Shown in pieces: positions 1 through 6,563 of a stretch of 12,663 nucleotides of DNA (position 1 is its first letter; every line of letters starts with the position of its first letter). Location of the stretch: the NCBI GenBank assembly GCA_900541895.1, contig UWSI01000042.1, forward strand, positions 1-12,663, read 5' to 3'. The DNA comes from an uncultured Actinomyces sp. GTDB lineage: Bacteria; Actinomycetota; Actinomycetes; Actinomycetales; Actinomycetaceae. The position numbers and the translations under genes were made by a program. The notes beneath the pieces are model-generated. The model was not told the DNA's origin and ran no database searches. It saw only the letters and a program-made list of their open reading frames with translations.

Positions 1-144
1 ATCTACACACCCAACCCCCACCACGTCAAACCAAAACCACGTGAACCAGCACACAAAAGCTAGTGATAGCGCCATTTCTGATTGAACAGCCAGCAAACAT
101 TCATCTAAAAACGGCTAAATCCCAATGCGATACATGCGTATATC
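1..144. other. Intergenic stretch at the window edge
   Basis: I see no supportable gene here. The first 60 bases are C/A-rich on the plus strand and carry two imperfect direct copies of a CCACGTSAA-ACC element (21-32 and 37-47), the second containing the palindrome CACGTG. An open frame that starts at 63 runs into the malic enzyme antisense strand and has no convincing ribosome binding site, so I treat it as a shadow. The stretch may be the upstream region of a gene outside the window. Confidence 0.4.
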
Positions 145-184
145 AACAAAAGCAGGACCTGCCTCACAAAGAGGCAGGTCCTGC
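145..184 (-). terminator. Rho-independent terminator after the malic enzyme gene
   Basis: A perfect 14-bp inverted repeat (152-165 paired with 171-184) encloses a 5-nt loop (166-170). Read on the minus strand, the stem is followed at once by a T-rich tract (CTTTTGTTG), the arrangement of an intrinsic terminator. It lies about 85 bp downstream of the malic enzyme stop codon, so it should end that transcript. Nothing on the plus side looks like a matching U-tract of equal quality (the plus-strand tail is CGATTTATG), so it is mainly a minus-strand terminator. Confidence 0.9.
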
Positions 185-269
185 GATTTATGGTTTAAGC
201 GGATGTTTTCAGAGAGGCGCTACGCTACCAAAGCGCGCTGACTTTCCTAAAAATGCCACTCCCGCTTAC

Positions 270-1697
270 TCAGCGAGCATCCATGTGCTCTTGAACGGGG
301 ATGTCAATGGTCGGAAGGTCGTGGACCGCCTGACGCACTGCCTTCGAGACTGCACCGGGGACGGCCTCGTTGAAAACACCGGGGATGATGTAGTTCGGCG
401 AAAGCTCGTCGGGGCTAATCACATCGGCAATTGCGTTTGCAGCGACGCGAAGAACCTCGGTTGTAATCTCCTTGACCTTTGCATCCAGGAGCCCACGGAA
501 TAGACCGGGGAAGGCCAGAACATTGTTGATCTGGTTCGGGTAATCGCTACGACCGGTCGCAACGATTGACGCATACTGGGCAGCTGCAATCGGATCGACC
601 TCGGGAGTCGGATTTGCAAGAGCAAAAACGATTGCACCCTGAGCCATCTTCGCAATATCCGAAGGCTCCAAGATGTTTCCGTGGGAGACACCAATGAAGA
701 CATCGGCATCAACAATGCCTTCCTTCAGGCTGCCATGCACCATGCGCGGGTTCGTATTCTGCGCCAACCATGCACGTGAGGGGTGCATGCCCTCAACATC
801 ATCACCTGCAAGCGCGCCAGTACGACCGTAGCCAACAATGTCGCGCGCACCTTGAGCCAGCAGGAGCTTGATGATTGCGGAACCCGCTGCACCAACGCCG
901 GAGACGACGATGCGCACGTCCTCGATCTTCTTGTTCACGAGCTTGAGTGCATTGATCAGTGCTGCCAGCACAACGATTGCCGTACCGTGCTGATCATCGT
1001 GGAAAACCGGGATATCAAGCTCTGCACGCAGACGCTCTTCAATTTCGAAGCAGCGGGGAGCAGAAATGTCCTCGAGGTTGATTCCGCCATATGCGGGCGC
1101 GATTGCCTTAACAATCGAGATGATTTCTTCAGTGTCCTTGGTATCAAGGACAACGGGCCATGCATCGACATCACCGAACTGCTTGAACAGGACAGCCTTG
1201 CCTTCCATCACGGGAAGAGCAGCTTCAGGGCCGATATCGCCCAAACCAAGAACCGCGGTGCCATCCGAGACAACGGCGACAGAATTGGCCTTCATGGTCA
1301 ACAGGTGGGCCTTAGAAGGCGTGTCATGAATCGCCGTGCAGACACGCGCAACACCGGGGGTGTATGCACGAGAAAGATCGTCGCGGTTACGCAGAGGAAC
1401 CTTGGGCTTAACCTCGATCTTGCCGCCGACGTGAGCCATGAAGGTCTGGTCTGCCACGGAAGAAGTATGTACGCCTTCAAGACCATCGAGAACTTGTTCA
1501 ACCTCGCGGCGATGTTCGGAATCACGCATGTCGCAGGTGAGGTCAATAACGATGCGACCACGGTCAGAATCGGCAACATCAAGGCCTTTAATCTGAGCAC
1601 CGGTAGCAGAAACGGCATCCACGATCTGCGAAACCGAAAGGTTGGCTTCGTCGACTTCAAGACGGTAGGACGCGGTGTATGACGGAGAAGTACGCAT
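270..1697 (-). CDS. Malic enzyme with N-terminal ACT-like domain
   Basis: This 475-residue enzyme should oxidatively decarboxylate malate to pyruvate and CO2 with NAD(P)+ in the cytosol, linking the C4 dicarboxylates to pyruvate. Residues about 8-85 look like an ACT-type regulatory domain, a known N-terminal addition in bacterial malic enzymes. The catalytic part follows: AYTPGVA at 111-117 (with the family's catalytic Tyr), DGTAVLGLGDIGP at 145-157, NLEDISAP at 207-214 and VFHDDQHGTA at 231-240 (metal and substrate residues), a Rossmann motif SGVGAAGSA near 266-274, NPTPE at 362-366 and PNQINNVLAFPG at 387-398. The ATG at 1697 is preceded by AAAGGTG with a 4-nt spacer. After the Rossmann motif the second strand ends in VGYGRTG, where NAD-preferring members usually have an acidic residue, so cofactor preference is uncertain. 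It appears monocistronic: a hairpin terminator lies downstream and the gat operon's own hairpin lies upstream. Confidence 0.95.
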   Translation of the reverse strand: MRTSPSYTASYRLEVDEANLSVSQIVDAVSATGAQIKGLDVADSDRGRIVIDLTCDMRDSEHRREVEQVLDGLEGVHTSSVADQTFMAHVGGKIEVKPKVPLRNRDDLSRAYTPGVARVCTAIHDTPSKAHLLTMKANSVAVVSDGTAVLGLGDIGPEAALPVMEGKAVLFKQFGDVDAWPVVLDTKDTEEIISIVKAIAPAYGGINLEDISAPRCFEIEERLRAELDIPVFHDDQHGTAIVVLAALINALKLVNKKIEDVRIVVSGVGAAGSAIIKLLLAQGARDIVGYGRTGALAGDDVEGMHPSRAWLAQNTNPRMVHGSLKEGIVDADVFIGVSHGNILEPSDIAKMAQGAIVFALANPTPEVDPIAAAQYASIVATGRSDYPNQINNVLAFPGLFRGLLDAKVKEITTEVLRVAANAIADVISPDELSPNYIIPGVFNEAVPGAVSKAVRQAVHDLPTIDIPVQEHMDAR

Positions 1698-1870
1698 TGG
1701 TCACCTTTGCATATCCGATTGTTTTGAGGAGAGCCGACAAGGACTCCTCCCCCATCGTAGCTGCGCCGGTGCGTGGGTGCAGCAGTGTCCATTTTGAGCC
1801 AATTTTTCGAGGCCGTGGTATGAAGTCCACTTTCCTCGCTCCCCCGTGCTCCTCGGTCTTCGACAGGCAT

Positions 1871-1903
1871 GGAAAGGGCCCGGTCTGCACAGCAGACCGG
1901 GCC
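1871..1903 (-). terminator. Terminator-like hairpin after gatB
   Basis: A perfect 12-bp GC-rich inverted repeat (1877-1888 with 1892-1903) encloses a 3-nt loop. It sits 23 bp past the gatB stop codon on the minus strand. The following bases on that strand are only CTTTCC, a poor U-tract, so termination may be partial or assisted. It is well placed to end the gatCAB transcript before the malic enzyme gene. Confidence 0.7.
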
Positions 1904-1926
1904 ACGGGCGTTAAATCAACGAAAGA

Positions 1927-3423
1927 TCAAGCGCCAACCATTTCCATAATGAGTTCGCGAACGCGGGCGGCATCTGCCTGACCACGAGTAGCCTTCATCA
2001 CCGCACCAACAAGGGCGCCAGCAGCCTGAACCTTGCCACCCTTGATCTTCTCGACGATATCGGGGTTCGCGTCCAATGCTTCCTGAACGGCCGCAGTAAG
2101 TGCGCCGTCGTCAGAAACAACTTCAAGTCCGCGTGCAGCAACGACCTGCTCGGGATCGCCTTCACCCGCAAGGACGCCTTCCAGGACTTGGCGAGCAAGC
2201 TTGTCGGTCAGACGACCGCTATCCACCAAAGACTGGAGCTGTGCGATTTGCGCCGGAGAAACCGGTAGATCCTCAAGCGCAACCTGCTTGTCCTTCGAGT
2301 AACGAGCCAGTTCACCCATCCACCACTTACGTGCAGCTGCGGGATCGGTCCCAGCTTCGACGGTTGCCTCGATGAGTTCAAGCGCACCCGCGTTGATGAC
2401 GTCACGCATTTCCTTATCAGCAAAACCCCATTGCTCGCGCAGACGGCGCCTCTTGGCGACCGGAAGCTCAGGCAGGGATTGACGCAGGGATTCAACCCAT
2501 TCCTTAGAGGGAACGACCGGGACAAGATCCGGTTCGGGGAAGTAGCGGTAGTCTTCTGCATCGGACTTTTCGCGACCAGACGAGGTCGTTCCGTCTTCCT
2601 CGTGGAAGTGGCGGGTTTCCTGAAGCACTGATCCACCGTCAGCCAAGATCTGCGCTTGTCGCTGAATCTCGAAACGAACGGCGTTCGCGATACCCCTGAA
2701 AGAGTTCACGTTCTTGGTTTCGGTTCGAGTCCCCAAAGGAGAGCTCGGGGTCGGACGCAGAGAAACGTTGATATCGGCTCGGACATTTCCGCGCTCCATG
2801 CGTGCCTCAGACACGCCAAGAGTACGGAAGATATCACGCAGTGCCTGAACGTATGCAGCGGCAACCTCAGGTGCCCGCTCCCCTGCTCCTTCAATAGGAC
2901 GGGTCACGATCTCAACCAGGGGAACACCCGCTCGGTTGTAGTCAACCAGCGAGTGGTCCGCACCCTGAATACGACCATCTGCGCCACCGATGTGAGTGTT
3001 CTTTCCGGCATCTTCTTCCATGTGTGCGCGCTCAATCTGAACGCGGAACATAGTGCCATCCTCGAGCTCAACGTCCACATAGCCGTCATAAGCAATGGGC
3101 TCATCTGACTGTGAGGTCTGGAAAGCTTTCGTCAGGTCCGGGTAGAAGTAGTTCTTACGCGCGAAACGGCAGCTCTTGGCAATTGAACAATTCAATGCGA
3201 GGCCGATCTTGATCGCGTATTCGACTGCCTGGTGATTGACCACGGGGAGCGAGCCGGGAAGACCAAGCGACACGGGGGTCACGTAGGTATTCGGATCGCC
3301 ACCGAAGGCGTTGGGGGCGGCATCGAACATCTTGGTCGCGGTACCCAACTCAACGTGAACTTCAATTCCGAGAACCGGATCGAAGGAAGCGGTAGCCTCC
3401 TGGTAATCCATCAGCTCAGTCAT
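1927..3423 (-). CDS. gatB: Aspartyl/glutamyl-tRNA amidotransferase subunit B
   Basis: GatB is the subunit of the GatCAB amidotransferase that binds misacylated Glu-tRNA(Gln) or Asp-tRNA(Asn), activates the side chain and transfers ammonia delivered from GatA, giving Gln-tRNA(Gln) or Asn-tRNA(Asn). The protein has 498 residues, a normal length. Visible hallmarks are GIEVHVEL at 19-26, FARKNYFYPDL at 87-97 with FQTSQ shortly after, EEDAGKNTH at 136-144 and DYNRAGVPLVEIVTRP at 161-176. A helical, YqeY-like tail domain forms the C-terminus. The open frame extends 15 bases further upstream to a GTG, but I chose the ATG at 3423: GGGAGG at 3431-3436 is 7 nt away, and this ATG overlaps the gatA stop codon (TGATG), implying translational coupling. 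It is the last gene of the gatC-gatA-gatB operon. Confidence 0.97.
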   Translation of the reverse strand: MTELMDYQEATASFDPVLGIEVHVELGTATKMFDAAPNAFGGDPNTYVTPVSLGLPGSLPVVNHQAVEYAIKIGLALNCSIAKSCRFARKNYFYPDLTKAFQTSQSDEPIAYDGYVDVELEDGTMFRVQIERAHMEEDAGKNTHIGGADGRIQGADHSLVDYNRAGVPLVEIVTRPIEGAGERAPEVAAAYVQALRDIFRTLGVSEARMERGNVRADINVSLRPTPSSPLGTRTETKNVNSFRGIANAVRFEIQRQAQILADGGSVLQETRHFHEEDGTTSSGREKSDAEDYRYFPEPDLVPVVPSKEWVESLRQSLPELPVAKRRRLREQWGFADKEMRDVINAGALELIEATVEAGTDPAAARKWWMGELARYSKDKQVALEDLPVSPAQIAQLQSLVDSGRLTDKLARQVLEGVLAGEGDPEQVVAARGLEVVSDDGALTAAVQEALDANPDIVEKIKGGKVQAAGALVGAVMKATRGQADAARVRELIMEMVGA

Positions 3424-4928
3424 CACTTTTCCTCCCACTGCGCTGCGGGGCAGTTACCCGCGATATCGCCACTGAGTTGCTCAACGAGGCTTGCGACTTC
3501 ATACATCTTGAGGTCGTGGTGAGCCGGAGCAAGAATCTGGAATCCAACGGGAAGTCCCTCGGCACTGACGGCGTTTGGAACACTCATCGCAGGAATTCCG
3601 GCCAGGTTTGCAGGGATGGTTGCGATGTCATTGAGGTACATCGCCATGGGATCATCCATCTTCTCTCCGAAACGGAATGCCGTTGTCGGACAGGTCGGCG
3701 AAACCAGAACATCGACCTCTTCAAAGACACGCGCAAAGTCGCGCTGAATCAGGGTACGAACCTTCTGCGCACTTCCGTAGTAGGCGTCGAAGAAGCCCGC
3801 CGATAGGACGTGAGTGCCCAAGATAATACGGCGCTTCACTTCATCGCCGAAACCGGCTTCACGAGTCGCAGCCATAACGCGTTCGGCGGTAACAGGGCCT
3901 TCGCTGGGCTCGATGCGAATGCCATAACGCATACCGTCGAAACGCGCCAAGTTCGAGGAAACCTCAGCCGGCATAATCAGGTAGTAGGCAGCAAGAGCGT
4001 AATCGAAGCTCGGGCAGGAAACCTCAACGATTTCAGCACCGGCGGCACGCAACTTCTCAACGGTCGCGTTGAAGGCCTCGAGAACATCATCTTGGTAGCC
4101 CTCACCGGAGAGTTCGCGGACAACGCCAACGCGCAGCCCCTCAATCTTCCCGTCCTTAGCAACCCGAGTAACACTTTCAGAGAGTGCAGGAACCGGCTCA
4201 TTCAGGGACGTCGAATCGTGGGGATCGTAGCCACCAATCACCTCGGTCAGTGCGGCCGCATCCTCAACCGTGCGGGTGACCGGGCCAATCTGGTCCAGCG
4301 ACGAGGCCATAGCGATCAGTCCGTAACGTGAAACTGCGCCGTATGTGGGCTTTGCCCCCACGGTTCCCGTCACAGCACCGGGCTGACGGATCGAACCACC
4401 GGTATCAGAGCCCAAAGCCAGCGGCGCCATGAAGGATGCAACAGCAGCAGCGGAGCCACCTCCGGAGCCGCCGGGGATACGATCAAGATCCCACGGGTTT
4501 CCGGTACGGCCGTAAGCGGAGTGCTCGGTCGACGAGCCCATAGCGAACTCGTCCATGTTGGTCTTACCCAAGATCGGCATTCCAGCCTTGTGCAGAAGCT
4601 CGACGACGGTTGCATCGTAGGGAGGAAGCCATCCCTCAAGGATCTTCGACGCACAGGTCGTGGGAACGCCTCGGGTCACCATGTTGTCCTTGACCGCAAT
4701 AGGCACGCCTGCCAGGCGAGGCAATTCTTCCCCAGCGGCACGACGCGCATCCACGTCGGCAGCAGTTGCAAGAGCACCCTCACGATCGACATACAGGAAG
4801 GCGTGGACCTTGGGGTCAATCGCATCGATGCGATCCAAGCACGCCTGAGTGAGCTCAACAGAAGTGATTTCACCGCTATGCAGCAGGTCAGCAAGCTCGC
4901 AGGCGGACTTCTTCAACAACGGATTCAT
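3423..4928 (-). CDS. gatA: Aspartyl/glutamyl-tRNA amidotransferase subunit A
   Basis: GatA is the glutaminase subunit of GatCAB and hydrolyses glutamine to supply ammonia to GatB. It belongs to the amidase signature family. The Ser-cisSer-Lys triad can be placed from the motifs: Lys80 in AVKDN, Ser155 in PGGSGGGSAAA (152-162) and the nucleophile Ser179 in GSDTGGSIRQP (173-183). Other family blocks are GKTNMDEFAMGSS at 121-133 and KPTYGAVSRYGL at 193-204. The length of 501 residues is typical. The ATG at 4928 overlaps the gatC stop codon by one base (TGATG) and has a strong GGAGGAGG Shine-Dalgarno a few bases upstream. Its stop in turn overlaps the gatB start, so all three subunits are likely made in coupled, near-equal amounts. 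Confidence 0.97.
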   Translation of the reverse strand: MNPLLKKSACELADLLHSGEITSVELTQACLDRIDAIDPKVHAFLYVDREGALATAADVDARRAAGEELPRLAGVPIAVKDNMVTRGVPTTCASKILEGWLPPYDATVVELLHKAGMPILGKTNMDEFAMGSSTEHSAYGRTGNPWDLDRIPGGSGGGSAAAVASFMAPLALGSDTGGSIRQPGAVTGTVGAKPTYGAVSRYGLIAMASSLDQIGPVTRTVEDAAALTEVIGGYDPHDSTSLNEPVPALSESVTRVAKDGKIEGLRVGVVRELSGEGYQDDVLEAFNATVEKLRAAGAEIVEVSCPSFDYALAAYYLIMPAEVSSNLARFDGMRYGIRIEPSEGPVTAERVMAATREAGFGDEVKRRIILGTHVLSAGFFDAYYGSAQKVRTLIQRDFARVFEEVDVLVSPTCPTTAFRFGEKMDDPMAMYLNDIATIPANLAGIPAMSVPNAVSAEGLPVGFQILAPAHHDLKMYEVASLVEQLSGDIAGNCPAAQWEEK

Positions 4929-5224
4929 CAGTCCTCCTCCAAAATCTGCGGAACCAAGAACATTCCGTCTTCTTGCGCGGGGGCCTGCGCCAAAACCTCG
5001 TCGCGGTCAAGCGTTGGGCCAACGACGTCTTCACGCCACACATTCGACAGCGGAATGGGGTGCGAGGTCGCGGGCACATCCGGGGTTGCAACCTCGGAGA
5101 CCTTTGCAACGGCCTCGGTAATAACGTCTAACTCACCAGCAATTCTGGTGATTTCTTCCGGTGTAAGTGCAATTCGAGCCAATCCCGCCACACGGGTGAC
5201 CTCATCAGTACTGATCCTTGCCAT
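4928..5224 (-). CDS. gatC: Aspartyl/glutamyl-tRNA amidotransferase subunit C
   Basis: GatC is the small scaffold that wraps around GatA and GatB and stabilises the amidotransferase complex. The protein has 98 residues. It opens with the conserved helix pattern ISTDEVTRVAGLARIAL and ends with the family block REDVVGP...EDGMFLVPQILEE. The frame stays open to an ATG at 5260, but the extra residues (MRGAARAGIILV) are not family-like, so I chose the ATG at 5224. That start has no Shine-Dalgarno sequence. A TATCAT hexamer ends 7 nt before it, which suggests a leaderless transcript starting at or next to the ATG. It is the first gene of the gatC-gatA-gatB operon and is divergent from the cardiolipin synthase-like gene. 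Confidence 0.93.
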   Translation of the reverse strand: MARISTDEVTRVAGLARIALTPEEITRIAGELDVITEAVAKVSEVATPDVPATSHPIPLSNVWREDVVGPTLDRDEVLAQAPAQEDGMFLVPQILEED

Positions 5225-5231
5225 AACAAGG

Positions 5232-5237
5232 ATGATA
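5232..5237 (-). promoter_or_regulatory. Candidate -10 element for a leaderless gatCAB transcript
   Basis: On the minus strand TATCAT (TANNNT form) is separated by 7 nt from the gatC ATG, and there is no Shine-Dalgarno match in between. This is the spacing expected when transcription begins at the start codon, a common arrangement in Actinobacteria. No good -35 hexamer is visible at 16-18 bp. A 5'-end map is needed to confirm it. Confidence 0.4.
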
Positions 5238-5288
5238 CCCGCCCGGGCCGCACCTCTCATACCATGCCCATCGTTGGCAACTTTTGAG

Positions 5289-5294
5289 TAGGCT
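5289..5294 (+). promoter_or_regulatory. Candidate -10 element for a leaderless cls-like transcript
   Basis: TAGGCT (TANNNT form) is followed by 6 nt and then the ATG at 5301, the exact spacing for initiation at the A of the start codon. No clear purine-rich ribosome binding site precedes this ATG, and no clear -35 is visible. It mirrors the candidate for gatC on the other strand, so the 76-bp gap would hold two back-to-back short promoters. Confidence 0.33.
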
Positions 5295-5300
5295 TAAAAC

Positions 5301-6563
5301 ATGTCTCATCATCGACCGTCTTTTTCTTCGCGCACCCTCAAGGCACTGAAAATTACCGGCGCAGCGCTTGTGGGTGCCCAGGCAGCGGCACTGATCGGCA
5401 TCCATATCGTTGATAGGCTCCGTAAAGACCGCATTCCGCAGGTCGCGGGCGGTTTCCCAACTCTTCCTCCCTTAGACACCGAAGTTGATGGGACGAGTGT
5501 TCGCACCTATACCGAGGGCACCTCTCTTTATGAGGACATGCTTGAAGCGATCACCTCGGCAGAGGACTACATTTTCTTCGAATCGTATATTTGGCGCGCA
5601 GATGCATGGGGTAAACGTTTCAAATCGGCACTCCTCGCCGCCGCACAGCGCGGGGTTGACGTCCACATCGTCTACGACGGCTTTGCCGTCATGAACCAAG
5701 ACCCACTCTTTTACGTCTTCCCAAAGACTCCCCACCTCTACATCCGCCGTTTCCCTGAAATCCGTTCGGGAATGTTCACCTTCAATCTGCGTAAAACCGG
5801 TCGAGATCACCGCAAGATCATGGTCGTCGACGACCGCGTCGCCTTCGTCGGCGGGTACAACATTGGTGATCCTTTTGCCCTCGAATGGCGTGATACCCAC
5901 GTGCGCGTAACAGGGGAAGCAGTTGCAGAGCTGAAGTACGGCTTCATTGACTTCTGGAATCACTTCAAGCGTCGCGGACAACCTAAACTTCCGCGCAGTC
6001 GGGCCCCCAGATGGGCCAGCGATGTATCACTGGCCTTCAACCAGCCTTCACGCCTGCTCTACCCCGTTCGCGGCCTCTACATCGACGCAATCGATCGGGC
6101 GCAGCACTCAATTCGTATCACCAGTGCGTATTTCATCCCTGACCGCGAGATTTTCGAATCCCTGGTACACGCAGCACGCCGAGGTGTCCGGGTGCAGATT
6201 CTGATCCCCGAGTATTCCAACCACATCCTCGCTGACTGGGTTGCACGTCCCTATCACGGCCCACTGTTGAAGGAAGGGGTGGAAATCTGGCTGTACCAGG
6301 ATGCAATGATCCACTCCAAGACCATGACGATTGACGGAGTCTGGTCAACTGTCGGAACCGCAAATATCGACAGGCTTTCCCTGCAGGGCAACTACGAAGT
6401 CAATGTCCAGTTCCGTTCGCAAGCCTTCGCAGCGACGATGGACCGGATCTTTGACCTTGACCTGACCAATGCGCGCAAACTTGCCTTCGAGGAATGGGAA
6501 GAACGCTCGATACTCACCCGAATTTCCGAGCGTCTTCTACACCCCTTCGAATTTATCGTTTAG
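5301..6563 (+). CDS. cls: Phospholipase D-family cardiolipin synthase-like protein
   Basis: This 420-residue protein has two HxKx4D motifs of the phospholipase D superfamily: His170-Arg-Lys172...Asp177 and His338-Ser-Lys340...Asp345, each followed by the usual Gly/Asn block (GGYNIGD and GTANID). The pair would form one active site using a phosphohistidine intermediate. The likely reaction is cardiolipin formation from phosphatidylglycerol plus a second phospholipid at the inner membrane face. A hydrophobic segment at about 16-37 gives one N-terminal membrane anchor. Classical ClsA has two and ClsB none, so the exact subclass is unsettled and another phosphatidyl-transfer activity is possible. 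The start at 5301 lacks a clear ribosome binding site. The gene is divergent from gatC and its stop codon overlaps that of the convergent ligA. Confidence 0.88.
   Translation: MSHHRPSFSSRTLKALKITGAALVGAQAAALIGIHIVDRLRKDRIPQVAGGFPTLPPLDTEVDGTSVRTYTEGTSLYEDMLEAITSAEDYIFFESYIWRADAWGKRFKSALLAAAQRGVDVHIVYDGFAVMNQDPLFYVFPKTPHLYIRRFPEIRSGMFTFNLRKTGRDHRKIMVVDDRVAFVGGYNIGDPFALEWRDTHVRVTGEAVAELKYGFIDFWNHFKRRGQPKLPRSRAPRWASDVSLAFNQPSRLLYPVRGLYIDAIDRAQHSIRITSAYFIPDREIFESLVHAARRGVRVQILIPEYSNHILADWVARPYHGPLLKEGVEIWLYQDAMIHSKTMTIDGVWSTVGTANIDRLSLQGNYEVNVQFRSQAFAATMDRIFDLDLTNARKLAFEEWEERSILTRISERLLHPFEFIV

Noticed and set aside
63..503. Open frame on the plus strand at the window start
   Set aside because: It crosses the terminator hairpin and more than half of it is antisense to the malic enzyme gene. 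No family resemblance or Shine-Dalgarno is visible.
783..1682. Long open frame (299 codons) on the plus strand opposite the malic enzyme
   Set aside because: It is an antisense shadow: the minus strand encodes a complete malic enzyme with all motifs, and the plus frame has no recognisable domain or ribosome binding site.
4521..5291. 256-codon plus-strand frame over gatA and gatC
   Set aside because: It is antisense to two well-identified genes, and its low-complexity Ser/Thr/Arg content is typical of a shadow frame.
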